Shown here piece after piece: positions 8,201 to 16,077 of a DNA stretch of 37,296 bases (positions within the stretch are counted from its first letter, which is position 1; the number at the start of each line of letters is the position of its first letter). The stretch comes from Acetofilamentum sp. GTDB lineage: Bacteria; Bacteroidota; Bacteroidia; Bacteroidales; JAADGE01. The translations under genes and the position numbers were made by a program. Below the pieces are notes generated by a model. The model was given only the letters and a program-made list of their open reading frames with translations. It made no database searches and was not told the DNA's origin. Location: assembly GCA_020720665.1 (NCBI GenBank), contig DYOF01000012.1, positions 1 through 37,296 on the forward strand, written 5' to 3'.

Positions 8201-10039
8201 AAAAAAGTTTTATTCAGCCTGTTATTTTTAGTTAGTTTTTTATATGCTAAAAGTCAAGACATTCAATTACAAGTTAAACTATCAAACGAATCAAAAAAGA
8301 TTAATGACGGAACAGCGGTTTTAATTGTTACAGGCGGAACAGAACCTTATAAATATTATTGGTCAGACCAAAAAGTTGATTTAAAATCACTTGTTGCCGA
8401 TAAATTATCCGAAGGAACCGAATATACCGTTGAAGTTACTGATATAACCGGAAAAAGTGCAAAAACTTCATTTATAGTTCCTGCAGAATCAACAGATGAA
8501 AAAATAAATTCGTTTTTTACCCCGATTGTAAATGCAATAGCAGCCGTTTTAATGTTTGATGTATTTGATGCCCTGCATTTATATGACCCTGTTTTAAAAA
8601 ATGATTCCGGCGAAACTATAAAATATCCTAACGGCGACCCTCAAAAAATGAAAATACCTTTTGTTGTTGTATGGTTAGTTATTGGTGCGGTATTTTTTAC
8701 AATTCGAATGAATTTTATAAATTTCAGAGGATTTAAACATGCTATAAATTTAATCAGAGGTAGATATGATAATCCTGAACACAAAGGTGAAGTAACTCAT
8801 TTTCAAGCTTTAACAACTGCATTATCAGCAACGGTAGGTTTAGGTAATATTGCCGGAGTTGCCATAGCTATTACAATAGGCGGACCCGGCGCCACATTAT
8901 GGATGATTATTGCCGGTTTACTCGGTATGGCTTCCAAATTTACAGAAGTTACTTTGGGCGTTAAGTATAGAAATATAGATGAAGACGGCCAAGTATCCGG
9001 CGGACCGATGTATTACTTGAGTAAGGCTTTGAAAAAGAAAAATTTAGGAGGACTCGGAAAAATATTAGCAGTAATTTTTGCCGTATTAGTTATAGGCGGT
9101 TCTATAGGCGGCGGAAATATGTTTCAGGCAAATCAAGCCTTCTCACAGTTATCTTTAAAATTAGCTCCTTTTATTTCAGGTGTTGAAGGATACGGTGCAT
9201 ATTTCGGAATATTAATTGCAATTTTTGTAGGAATTGTTGTTATCGGCGGTATTAAAAGTATTGCAAATGTTACTGAAAAAATTGTTCCGTTTATGGCAAT
9301 CCTATATGTTGCAGCGGCTTTAATCATCATCGGAATAAATTTTCATGAAACCGGTCATGCTATTCGTTTAATTTTTGAAGGTGCTTTTGCAGCCGATGCA
9401 ATGAAAGGAGGTTTAATAGGTGTTCTGATTGTAGGATTTCAAAGAGCAGCTTTTTCTAATGAAGCCGGAGTCGGTTCAGCTTCTATTGCACATTCGGCAG
9501 TTAAAACAAACAGACCTGTAAGTGAAGGATTTGTTGCACTTTTAGAACCCTTTATTGATACGGTTGTGATTTGTACAATGACTGCCTTAGTTATTATCTT
9601 TACAGGATTTTATGATCCTTCCGTTGCCGGAGGCTTAGCCGGTGTTGAATTAACATCTAAAGCTTTTGACAGTGTTTTCCCTTGGTTTTCTTGGATATTA
9701 TTATTAGCTGTTTTATTATTTGCTTTTTCAACTATGATTTCCTGGTCATATTATGGTTTAAACGGTTTCCGATTTCTATTCGAAAAATTGTTTAAATATA
9801 AAAAGCTAAGTTCTAATTTATATTTAAGTTCTCTTGTTTATTATATTATTTTCTTAGTATTTATTGTTGTCGGCTCAGCTTCCAGTTTAGGAGCTGTTGT
9901 TGATTTTTCAGACTTTATGATACTTAGTATGGCATTCCCTAACATTTTGGGACTTATTATTTTAGCCCCCGAAATTAAACAAGATTTAAAAGAATATATC
10001 AGAGATTTGAAATCAGGTGTAATAAAACGGTTTAAATAA
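8198..10039 (+). CDS. Sodium/alanine-type symporter (AGCS family) with N-terminal SprB-like domain
   Basis: Inner-membrane carrier, probably sodium:alanine or glycine symport. The 613-residue product begins with a signal peptide (MKKVLFSLLFLVSFLYAKSQ), followed by an extracytoplasmic domain of about 85 residues with GGTEPYKYYWSD (46-57), the signature of SprB/PKD-like repeats of Bacteroidota surface proteins. The AGCS core follows: INFRGFKHAINLIRG, THFQALTTALSATVGLGNIAG, GGPGATLWM, VSGGPMYYL, FSNEAGVGSASIAHSA, and about ten hydrophobic segments. An insert of about 30 residues (DPVLKNDSGETIKYPNGD) lies between the first and second hydrophobic segments. I chose the ATG at 8198, not a TTG 18 bases upstream inside the hairpin, because it begins the signal peptide and because the leader repeat ends exactly there. 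The substrate is inferred from the family. Confidence 0.9.
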   Translation: MKKVLFSLLFLVSFLYAKSQDIQLQVKLSNESKKINDGTAVLIVTGGTEPYKYYWSDQKVDLKSLVADKLSEGTEYTVEVTDITGKSAKTSFIVPAESTDEKINSFFTPIVNAIAAVLMFDVFDALHLYDPVLKNDSGETIKYPNGDPQKMKIPFVVVWLVIGAVFFTIRMNFINFRGFKHAINLIRGRYDNPEHKGEVTHFQALTTALSATVGLGNIAGVAIAITIGGPGATLWMIIAGLLGMASKFTEVTLGVKYRNIDEDGQVSGGPMYYLSKALKKKNLGGLGKILAVIFAVLVIGGSIGGGNMFQANQAFSQLSLKLAPFISGVEGYGAYFGILIAIFVGIVVIGGIKSIANVTEKIVPFMAILYVAAALIIIGINFHETGHAIRLIFEGAFAADAMKGGLIGVLIVGFQRAAFSNEAGVGSASIAHSAVKTNRPVSEGFVALLEPFIDTVVICTMTALVIIFTGFYDPSVAGGLAGVELTSKAFDSVFPWFSWILLLAVLLFAFSTMISWSYYGLNGFRFLFEKLFKYKKLSSNLYLSSLVYYIIFLVFIVVGSASSLGAVVDFSDFMILSMAFPNILGLIILAPEIKQDLKEYIRDLKSGVIKRFK

Positions 10040-10048
10040 TACCTTAAA

Positions 10049-11182
10049 TTGTCCCGAAAATCTCAAATAAAAGAATATTTTTCTTTCACAAAAGGTGAGA
10101 AAAAAGGTATTATATTTCTTTTAATATTAATTTTTATCACCGTTTTAATAAATCAATTCTCTCATTTATTTACATCTGAAAATCAAGTACAATTAAAAAA
10201 GTATTCAGATAATATTAAACATTTCGAAAAATCATTGGCTCACTATGACAGTACCGAAAATAATAAGTTTATTGTTAAAGATTTTTCAAATATAAAACCA
10301 TTCAAATTTAACCCAAATACAAATACTGAATCAGATTGGAAACTGCTCGGATTTTCTGACAGGCAAATTAATACTATAAAAAATTGGCAGCGGAAAGGCG
10401 GTAAATTTAAGTATAAATCTGACTTACAAAGAATTTACGGTGTTTCGTTTGAACTCTATGAATTTTTAGAACCTTATATTAATCTTCCCGAAAAAAAAGA
10501 GAGTTTTCAAAATCAATATTCTGAAAATCAAGTAACCGAAACTTTAAATGATGTACCCGAAGTTAAGCGATTTTTTGATTTTAACCCAAATCTAATTTCA
10601 GATAACGAATGGCTTGAACTCGGATTTACTCTTAAACAAATTTCTGTTATAAGAAACTATTTATCAAAAGGCGGAGTTTTTAATAAAAAAGAAGATTTAA
10701 AGAAAATATACGGAATTAACGAATTTCAATACGAACGAGTTAAGGATTACATTAACATTCCTGATAAACCGGAAAACCATCAAGTAATTAAAATAGATTT
10801 AAACAATTTTTCGGAAGAAGAGTTCATTAAATTAGGCGGGTTTTGGAAAAATAATGCCGGCAGAATTGTAAAATATCGTAAACTACTCGGCGGTTTCAGT
10901 TCGATGGAGCAACTTTCGGAAGTTTACGGCGTAAAAGCCGAGTATTATACAGCTAAAATTAATGATATTTACATAGATACAGAAAAAATTGTCCGTTTAA
11001 ACATAAATTTTGCAGAAAAAACAGAACTAAAACACCCATACCTTTCTTATACCGACATTGATAAAATTATTGATTACAGAAACAAAAACGGAGCCTACAA
11101 AAATATTTCCGATTTAAAAGAAAAAAGTATTCTTTCTATAGAAATATTTAACAAAATAAAACCGTATTTAACCCTTAAATAA
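10049..11182 (+). CDS. Membrane-anchored helix-hairpin-helix repeat protein (ComEA-like)
   Basis: Starts with a short cytoplasmic segment (YFSFTKGEKKG), one transmembrane helix (about residues 21-37), then an external region with four helix-hairpin-helix-type repeats. Each repeat has the pattern F/L-x-LGF-(x)-Q/I...KGG-x-F-x-x-x-x-DL-x-x-IYG, around residues 80-140, 165-230, 240-300 and 315-377. Such repeats bind double-stranded DNA without sequence preference and occur in DNA-uptake and repair proteins; the role here is not known. The start is TTG: an in-frame stop (10037-10039) is 9 bases upstream, and no ATG occurs before the conserved N-terminal motif. It follows the symporter by 9 bases and is probably co-transcribed with it. 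Confidence 0.82.
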   Translation: MSRKSQIKEYFSFTKGEKKGIIFLLILIFITVLINQFSHLFTSENQVQLKKYSDNIKHFEKSLAHYDSTENNKFIVKDFSNIKPFKFNPNTNTESDWKLLGFSDRQINTIKNWQRKGGKFKYKSDLQRIYGVSFELYEFLEPYINLPEKKESFQNQYSENQVTETLNDVPEVKRFFDFNPNLISDNEWLELGFTLKQISVIRNYLSKGGVFNKKEDLKKIYGINEFQYERVKDYINIPDKPENHQVIKIDLNNFSEEEFIKLGGFWKNNAGRIVKYRKLLGGFSSMEQLSEVYGVKAEYYTAKINDIYIDTEKIVRLNINFAEKTELKHPYLSYTDIDKIIDYRNKNGAYKNISDLKEKSILSIEIFNKIKPYLTLK

Positions 11183-11273
11183 TTAAATTTTTCAGCTTTT
11201 TTTTATTAATTTTACAGAATATTTAACCAATCGCTTAAACATAAATTGTTAATTAATCTGTAAATATTATTTT

Positions 11274-12422
11274 ATGAATTTTGACTTATCTGATGAACAA
11301 AAATTAATCAAGCAAACGGTTCGTGATTTTGCCGAACGAGAAATTAAACCAATTGCACAAGAATTGGATGAAAAAGCTCAATTCTCCGTAAATTTGACTA
11401 AGAAAATGGGAGATTTAGGTTTATTCGGTATGTATTTACCCGAAAAATACGGAGGTCAAGGACTTGATACTTTATCCTACATTATAGCCGTAGAAGAATT
11501 GGCACGTATTGACAGTTCGCAGGCAGCAACATTAGCTGCACATAATTCATTAGGAATAGGCCCGCTGTATTATTACGGGACAGAAGAACAAAAAATGAGA
11601 TTTCTTCCCAAATTATGTACCGGAGAAAATTTATGGGCATTCGGTTTAACCGAGCCCGATGCCGGCTCCGATTCAAGAGGAACAAAAACAACAGCTGTTC
11701 TCGAAAACGGAGAATGGATTATAAACGGCTCAAAAATATTTATCACAAACGGTGCATCCGAAATAGCTGCCGGTACAACGGTTCAAACAGTAGCCAAAGT
11801 AAAAGCCGAAGGTTCAAAAGAATTTACAACAATTCTGGTTGAAAAAGGAACTCCGGGGTTTAGTCAAATACCGATGCACGGGAAAATGATGTGGAGAGCT
11901 TCAGATACAGCAGAACTCTATTTCGATAATTGCAGAGTTCCCGAAGAAAATATTTTGGGTACATTCGGAAAAGGTTCAAGCATTATGTTAAGTACACTTG
12001 ATAACGGCAGATTGTCTATTGCTGCTATGGGACTTGGTTTGGCGCAAGGAGCTTTTGAGCAGGCAGTTAAATATTCAAAAGAAAGAATTCAATTCGGAAA
12101 ACCAATCAGTAAATTTCAAGCAATTTCATTCCGTTTGGCTGAAATGGCAACAAAAATTGAATTAGGACGAAATCTGCTCTACAAAGCCTGTTGGCTGAAA
12201 GACAACAACAAAACTTTCGGAAAAGAAGCGGCAATGTCTAAATTATATTGTTCCGAAATAGCAAAAGAAGTTGCAGACGATGCCGTTCAAATACACGGCG
12301 GATACGGTTTGATGAAAGATTATGATATAGAGCGATTTTACAGAGATCAACGATTGTTGCAAATCGGCGAAGGAACCTCTGAAATACAAAAACTTGTAAT
12401 TGCTCGTAAAGTGTTAGAATAA
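11274..12422 (+). CDS. Short-chain acyl-CoA dehydrogenase (butyryl-CoA type)
   Basis: Flavoprotein that oxidises an acyl-CoA to the trans-2-enoyl-CoA, passing electrons to ETF; could also run as butyryl-CoA dehydrogenase in fermentation. The 382-residue length is typical. FAD-binding motif WAFGLTEPDAGSDSRGTKT, substrate loop RIQFGKPISKFQAI, and the C-terminal QIHGGYGLMKDYDIERFYRD and LQIGEGTSEIQ are all present. E366 in that last motif is at the position of the catalytic base of the short/medium-chain branch. Starts at ATG with no Shine-Dalgarno sequence. Functional pairing with IcmF in branched or butyrate metabolism is possible but the genes are 5 kb apart; no etfAB adjoins it. Confidence 0.92.
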   Translation: MNFDLSDEQKLIKQTVRDFAEREIKPIAQELDEKAQFSVNLTKKMGDLGLFGMYLPEKYGGQGLDTLSYIIAVEELARIDSSQAATLAAHNSLGIGPLYYYGTEEQKMRFLPKLCTGENLWAFGLTEPDAGSDSRGTKTTAVLENGEWIINGSKIFITNGASEIAAGTTVQTVAKVKAEGSKEFTTILVEKGTPGFSQIPMHGKMMWRASDTAELYFDNCRVPEENILGTFGKGSSIMLSTLDNGRLSIAAMGLGLAQGAFEQAVKYSKERIQFGKPISKFQAISFRLAEMATKIELGRNLLYKACWLKDNNKTFGKEAAMSKLYCSEIAKEVADDAVQIHGGYGLMKDYDIERFYRDQRLLQIGEGTSEIQKLVIARKVLE

Positions 12423-12455
12423 TATTTTATTAAACTATTGTTTTTTTAAAATAAA

Positions 12456-12486
12456 TTTGGTAATTTTATATGAATTAATACTTTTG
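12456..12486 (+). promoter_or_regulatory. Strong promoter of rpsU
   Basis: TTTG (12456-12459), 19 bases, then TACTTTTG (12479-12486): both elements and spacing fit the Bacteroidota housekeeping promoter (TTTG-N19-TAnnTTTG). The start site would be near 12492, leaving about 40 bases of leader that includes the Shine-Dalgarno sequence of rpsU. Confidence 0.85.
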
Positions 12487-12518
12487 TGGTTCAAAAATTT
12501 TATTACTTCATTAAAAAA

Positions 12519-12524
12519 AAGGAG
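12519..12524 (+). promoter_or_regulatory. Shine-Dalgarno sequence of rpsU
   Basis: AAGGAG is placed 6 bases before the ATG, the ideal distance. No other gene start I checked here has one, as expected for Bacteroidota. Established work in Flavobacterium johnsoniae shows that rpsU keeps a strong Shine-Dalgarno sequence so that ribosomes lacking bS21, whose anti-Shine-Dalgarno is exposed, favour its translation. Confidence 0.85.
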
Positions 12525-12530
12525 AATTTT

Positions 12531-12725
12531 ATGATTAAAATACCCGTTAAAGAAGGCGAAAGCATTGAAAGAGCTTTGAAACGTTTAAAACGTAAAACTG
12601 ACAGTACCGGAGTTATTAAAGAAGTTCGTATCAGAAAACAATTTAATAAACCATCTGTAATTAAACGTCAGCAATTAATCAAAGCAATATATGTAGAGCA
12701 ATTGCGAAGAAAAGAAAACGAGTAG
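12531..12725 (+). CDS. rpsU: Ribosomal protein bS21
   Basis: A 64-residue, strongly basic small-subunit protein (VKEGESIERALKRLKRK... IKAIYVEQLRRKENE). In Bacteroidota bS21 helps hold the 3' end of 16S rRNA so that the anti-Shine-Dalgarno sequence is hidden; Tyr54, implicated in that contact in F. johnsoniae, is present here at exactly residue 54. The ATG at 12531 is chosen over an upstream in-frame GTG (12486), which overlaps the -7 element and lies before the Shine-Dalgarno sequence. It has its own promoter and terminator, so it is transcribed at least partly alone, ahead of xerC and hpf. Probable autogenous control at translation. Confidence 0.96.
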   Translation: MIKIPVKEGESIERALKRLKRKTDSTGVIKEVRIRKQFNKPSVIKRQQLIKAIYVEQLRRKENE

Positions 12726-12737
12726 TTTAATTCTTTT

Positions 12738-12774
12738 AAAACTTTTCCGTAATAATTTTCGGAAAAGTTTTTTT
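12738..12774 (+). terminator. Terminator after rpsU
   Basis: AAAACTTTTCCG pairs with CGGAAAAGTTTT across a 10-base loop and is followed by T residues. It separates rpsU from xerC and may be partly read through. Confidence 0.88.
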
Positions 12775-12809
12775 CAATTTTTTTCTTTTTGTTTATTAGA
12801 ATTAAGTCA

Positions 12810-13700
12810 ATGTATAAGGAGAAATTTTTAAAATATTTAGAATTTCGAAAAAAATATTCTCCCTACACCGTTAATTCTTATGCAATAGACATTGACCAGT
12901 TTAACTCATTTTATTACCGTTTATTTTCAGAACTTCCGCAAAACGGTATTATAGAAGACTATAAAATAATCAGAAAATGGATTGCCGAATTATCCTCCGG
13001 GGGCATCAGTCCTAAGTCTATAAACAGAAAACTTTCTTCATTAAAAACATATTACCGATATTTGATGAAAGAAAATTATATCAAAACCAATCCGGTATCT
13101 AAAATTATTCGCCCTAAAATTGAAAAAAAATTACCCGAATTTTTAAGCGAAGAAAAAATTAACAATCTTTTAAACAGCAGTATATTTAATGATGATTTTG
13201 AAGGAATAAGAGATCGCTTGGTTATAGAATTATTATATGCGACAGGAATAAGACGTTCAGAATTAATTTTTTTAAAATTATCAGATATTGATTTAGATAA
13301 GAACCAAATAAAAGTAACAGGAAAAGGAAATAAACAAAGAATTATACCGTTCCCTAAAGTAATACTGCCAATACTAAATGAATATATTAAAATTAGAGTA
13401 AAAACAGAAACAGAAACAGATAATTTAATTATAACAATAAAAGGGAAAGAAGTTTATCCGAATTTAATATATAGAATCGTTAAAAATAATGTTTCACTTG
13501 TTTCGTCAATGCAAAAAAAAAGCCCGCATACCTTACGCCATTCATATGCAACACATTTGTTAAATAACGGAGCTGATATTAATGCAGTAAAAGAATTATT
13601 GGGTCACGCCAATCTTTCGGCAACACAAATATATACGCACAATACGTTTGAAAAACTAAATAAAATTTATAAACAAGCTCATCCCAGAGCAAAAAAATGA
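12810..13700 (+). CDS. xerC: Tyrosine recombinase, XerC/XerD type
   Basis: Probably resolves chromosome dimers at dif with a second Xer protein. The 296-residue product has an N-terminal SAM-like core-binding domain (KYSPYTVNSYAIDIDQF) and a full catalytic set: R148 (ATGIRRSE), K172 (TGKGNKQR), H240-x-x-R243 (HTLRHSYATH), H266 (LGHANL) and nucleophile Y275 (QIYTH). The C-terminal AHPRAKK is typical of XerC. I use the ATG at 12810; a TTG 21 bases earlier is less likely. The rpsU-xerC-hpf neighbourhood and absence of any att-like repeat or phage genes argue for a housekeeping Xer and not a mobile-element integrase. hpf follows after 6 bases. Confidence 0.9.
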   Translation: MYKEKFLKYLEFRKKYSPYTVNSYAIDIDQFNSFYYRLFSELPQNGIIEDYKIIRKWIAELSSGGISPKSINRKLSSLKTYYRYLMKENYIKTNPVSKIIRPKIEKKLPEFLSEEKINNLLNSSIFNDDFEGIRDRLVIELLYATGIRRSELIFLKLSDIDLDKNQIKVTGKGNKQRIIPFPKVILPILNEYIKIRVKTETETDNLIITIKGKEVYPNLIYRIVKNNVSLVSSMQKKSPHTLRHSYATHLLNNGADINAVKELLGHANLSATQIYTHNTFEKLNKIYKQAHPRAKK

Positions 13701-13706
13701 AAAATT

Positions 13707-14003
13707 ATGGATATAAACATTAAAACAACGCATTTTGATGCTGACAAAAAATTAATTGACTTTGTAAAAAATAAAGTTAATAAATTGGATAAATACTTTG
13801 AAGGAATTATTCGTTCAGAAGTTGTATTAAATTTTGATAAATCAAAGGCAAAATTTACCGAAAACAAAGAAGCAAAAATAAGAATTGAAATACCCGGAAA
13901 TGATTTATATGCCGAAAAAGAAGCTACCTCTTTTGAAGAAGCAGTAGATTTAACTATAGAAGCCTTAGAAAAACAAGTTAAAAAATATAAAAGCAAACTT
14001 TAG
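13707..14003 (+). CDS. hpf: Short ribosome hibernation promoting factor (HPF/RaiA)
   Basis: Binds the small subunit in stationary phase, blocking the decoding site and aiding 100S dimer formation together with RMF-like factors or alone. The 98-residue sequence covers only the beta-alpha fold of HPF/YfiA (MDINIKTTHFDADKKLIDFV ... VDLTIEALEKQVKKYKSKL), with no C-terminal dimerisation domain, so it is the short form. It lies 6 bases after xerC, almost surely in one operon with it. No terminator hairpin was recognised after it, but a separate strong promoter for the tRNA cluster begins at 14024. Confidence 0.9.
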   Translation: MDINIKTTHFDADKKLIDFVKNKVNKLDKYFEGIIRSEVVLNFDKSKAKFTENKEAKIRIEIPGNDLYAEKEATSFEEAVDLTIEALEKQVKKYKSKL

Positions 14004-14023
14004 AAAAAAAAACATAAAACATT

Positions 14024-14054
14024 TTTGTTGATTAAAAAATAATATCTAAATTTG
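14024..14054 (+). promoter_or_regulatory. Promoter of the tRNA-tuf-rpo supercluster
   Basis: TTTG (14024-14027), 19 bases, TAAATTTG (14047-14054): a consensus Bacteroidota promoter. Start would be near 14060, about 70 bases before the first tRNA. Because no other clear promoter was found up to secE, it may drive tRNAs, tuf and the genes beyond. Confidence 0.82.
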
Positions 14055-14131
14055 CAATCCGATTTTTGAGAATAAAAAGTCGTGATAGTTCTTTAAGGAA
14101 ATAGTTTATCTCTAAATAAATAAAAGAGTTT

Positions 14132-14205
14132 GCCGATATAGCTCAGTTGGCCAGAGCAGCTGATTTGTAATCAGCCGGTCGGCGGTTCGAATCCGTCTAT
14201 CGGCT
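14132..14205 (+). tRNA. tRNA-Thr (anticodon TGT)
   Basis: Acceptor arms GCCGATA and TATCGGC pair fully; D-arm AGCTCAGTTGGCCAGAGC, anticodon loop TTTGTAA, T-arm with GGTTCGAATCC. Discriminator T; CCA not encoded. First of four tRNAs in the order Thr-Tyr-Gly-Thr ahead of tuf. Confidence 0.95.
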
Positions 14206-14221
14206 CTTTTTTTTGATAAAG

Positions 14222-14304
14222 GGGGGGATTCCAGAGCGGCCAAATGGGGCAGACTGTAAATCTGTTGGTTTATACCTTCGGAGGTTCGAATCCTCCTCCC
14301 CCCA
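14222..14304 (+). tRNA. tRNA-Tyr (anticodon GTA)
   Basis: Acceptor GGGGGGA/TCCCCCC, anticodon loop with GTA in GACTGTAAATCT, a long variable arm (class II, as expected for Tyr), T-arm GGAGG/CCTCC around TTCGAAT, discriminator A. 83 nt, CCA not encoded. Confidence 0.95.
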
Positions 14305-14329
14305 CAAATCAAAAAAAAGAAATGATTAA

Positions 14330-14402
14330 GCGGGAGTAGCTCAGTTGGTAGAGCGGCAGCCTTCCAAGCTGCAGGTCGCGGGTTCGAGCCTCGTCTTCCG
14401 CT
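14330..14402 (+). tRNA. tRNA-Gly (anticodon TCC)
   Basis: Acceptor GCGGGAG/CTTCCGC with a G-T pair, D-arm AGCTCAGTTGGTAGAGC, anticodon loop CTTCCAA, T-loop TTCGAGC, discriminator T. 73 nt. Confidence 0.95.
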
Positions 14403-14413
14403 CTTTTATATAA

Positions 14414-14485
14414 GCCGGTGTAGCTCAGGGGTAGAGCGTTTCCTTGGTAAGGAAGAGGTCATGAGTTCAATTCTCATCATCGGCT
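14414..14485 (+). tRNA. tRNA-Thr (anticodon GGT)
   Basis: Acceptor GCCGGTG/CATCGGC, D-arm AGCTCAGGGGTAGAGC, anticodon loop TTGGTAA, T-loop TTCAATT, discriminator T. 72 nt. It ends 55 bases before tuf. Confidence 0.94.
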
Positions 14486-14540
14486 CTGATTTTAATAATC
14501 ATAAATTTTTCAATCACTTTAATATTAATTTAAAATAATC

Positions 14541-15728
14541 ATGGCTAAAGAAAAATTTGATAGGTCAAAACCTCATGTTAATATTGGTACAATCGGTCAC
14601 GTTGATCACGGAAAAACAACTTTAACAGCTGCTATTACAATGGTGCTTAATAAGAAAGGTTTAGCGGAGATAAAAGACTTTGATTCAATTGACAATGCTC
14701 CTGAAGAAAAAGAAAGAGGTATTACAATTAATACAGCACACGTTGAATATCAAACAGAAAAAAGACATTACGCACACGTTGACTGTCCCGGACACGCTGA
14801 CTACGTTAAAAATATGATTACAGGTGCTGCTCAAATGGACGGTGCCATTATCGTTGTCGCAGGTACAGACGGTCCTATGCCTCAAACAAGAGAACATATT
14901 TTATTAGCTCGCCAAGTAAACGTTCCGAAACTTGTTGTTTTCATCAATAAAGTTGATATGGTTGACGACAAAGAACTTTTGGAACTTGTTGAAATGGAAA
15001 TGAGAGAATTGTTAGCATTCTATGAATTTGACGGTGATAATACTCCTGTAATTTTAGGATCTGCACTAGGTGCTTTAAACGGTGAACCCGAATGGGAAGA
15101 AAAGGTTATGGATTTAATGGATGCTGTTGATACATGGATTCCAATTCCTCCGAGAGATGTTGATAAACCGTTCTTATTACCCGTTGAAGATGTTTTCTCA
15201 ATTACAGGTAGAGGTACAGTTGCAACAGGAAGAATTGAAACAGGTTTGGTTCATACCGGAGACGAAGTTCAAATCATTGGTTTAGGTGCCGATAAATTAA
15301 AATCAGTTGTAACCGGAGTTGAAATGTTCAGAAAAATATTAGATGACGGACAAGCAGGTGACAATGTAGGCTTATTACTCAGAGGTGTTAAAAAAGAAGA
15401 AATTTCAAGAGGTATGGTAATTGCAAAACCAAATTCAATTACTCCTCATACTAAATTTAAAGCTGAGGTATATATCTTGAAAAAAGAAGAAGGCGGACGT
15501 CATACTCCTTTTCACAATAATTACAGACCTCAATTTTATTTAAGAACTCTTGATGTTACCGGAGAAATCGTTTTATCTGAAGGTACAGAAATGGTTATGC
15601 CGGGCGATAATGTTACAATTCAAGTTAATTTAATTACCCCTGTTGCATTAGATAAAGGTTTAACTTTTGCTATCAGAGAAGGCGGAAGAACTGTAGGTGC
15701 AGGTCAAGTAGTTGAAATTATTGAATAA
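14541..15728 (+). CDS. tuf: Elongation factor Tu
   Basis: GTPase that brings aminoacyl-tRNA to the ribosome. The 395-residue protein is full length: G1 GHVDHGKT (19-26), G2 region with [13 protein letters not shown]3 DCPGHADY, G4 NKVD, then the two beta-barrel domains ([40 protein letters not shown]). It lies between four tRNAs and tRNA-Trp/secE, in the order seen around tufB of E. coli. No promoter was seen in the 55 bases before it, so transcription with the tRNAs from 14024 is likely. Confidence 0.98.
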   Translation: MAKEKFDRSKPHVNIGTIGHVDHGKTTLTAAITMVLNKKGLAEIKDFDSIDNAPEEKERGITINTAHVEYQTEKRHYAHVDCPGHADYVKNMITGAAQMDGAIIVVAGTDGPMPQTREHILLARQVNVPKLVVFINKVDMVDDKELLELVEMEMRELLAFYEFDGDNTPVILGSALGALNGEPEWEEKVMDLMDAVDTWIPIPPRDVDKPFLLPVEDVFSITGRGTVATGRIETGLVHTGDEVQIIGLGADKLKSVVTGVEMFRKILDDGQAGDNVGLLLRGVKKEEISRGMVIAKPNSITPHTKFKAEVYILKKEEGGRHTPFHNNYRPQFYLRTLDVTGEIVLSEGTEMVMPGDNVTIQVNLITPVALDKGLTFAIREGGRTVGAGQVVEIIE

Positions 15729-15751
15729 TTGTTATAGATAATAATATTTTA

Positions 15752-15787
15752 AAATTAATTCGGCGGAATTTTCTGCCGAGTTAATTT
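15752..15787 (+). terminator. Hairpin between tuf and tRNA-Trp
   Basis: AAATTAATTCGGC pairs with GCCGAGTTAATTT (13 bp, one G-T pair) around a 10-base loop. The T-run after it is short and interrupted (TTTGTTAAAC), so it may be an attenuator or RNA-processing site and not a full terminator; tRNA-Trp begins 10 bases later. Confidence 0.6.
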
Positions 15788-15796
15788 GTTAAACAA

Positions 15797-15869
15797 ACGG
15801 GAGTAGCTCAGTTGGTAGAGCATCGGTCTCCAAAACCGAGTGCCGGGAGTTCGAGTCTCTCCTCCCGTG
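15797..15869 (+). tRNA. tRNA-Trp (anticodon CCA)
   Basis: Acceptor ACGGGAG/CTCCCGT, D-arm AGCTCAGTTGGTAGAGC, anticodon loop CTCCAAA, T-loop TTCGAGT, discriminator G as is usual for Trp. 73 nt; secE starts 13 bases downstream. Confidence 0.95.
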
Positions 15870-15882
15870 CTAAATTTTGAGT

Positions 15883-16074
15883 ATGAAGATTAAAAGCTAT
15901 GTAAAAGAGTCATATAATGAACTCGTTAATAAAGTCACCTGGCCCGCATGGTCAGATTTACAAAATAGTGCAATTGTTGTAATGATTGCATCATTTATAA
16001 TTGCTTTAGTCGTGTATCTGATGGATATTTCATTTAGTTTCATTATGGATTTTATTTACGAGCTCGCAAAATAA
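15883..16074 (+). CDS. secE: Protein translocase subunit SecE
   Basis: Small essential partner of SecY in the inner-membrane translocon. The 63-residue form has the short amphipathic helix with KVTWPAWSDLQNS (family signature W-P) followed by one transmembrane helix (AIVVMIASFIIALVVYLM). A TTG two codons earlier also opens the frame; the ATG at 15883 is the better start. nusG begins 3 bases after its stop. Confidence 0.95.
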   Translation: MKIKSYVKESYNELVNKVTWPAWSDLQNSAIVVMIASFIIALVVYLMDISFSFIMDFIYELAK

Positions 16075-16077
16075 ACT

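Noticed and set aside
11245-11257. ATTGTTAATTAAT before the acyl-CoA dehydrogenase, also in leader copy A
   Set aside because: Only a 13-base AT-rich word is shared; the neighbouring leader features (MCR frame, paired arms, CACATG) are missing.
12810-13700. The tyrosine recombinase as evidence of a mobile element
   Set aside because: It sits between rpsU and hpf, has Xer-type ends (AHPRA), and has no attachment-site repeats, cargo or phage genes nearby.
14112-14312. Minus-strand frame of 66 codons over the Thr and Tyr tRNAs
   Set aside because: It is the reverse strand of two tRNA genes; the RRIRTADRL-type peptide is a well-known artefact of such loci.
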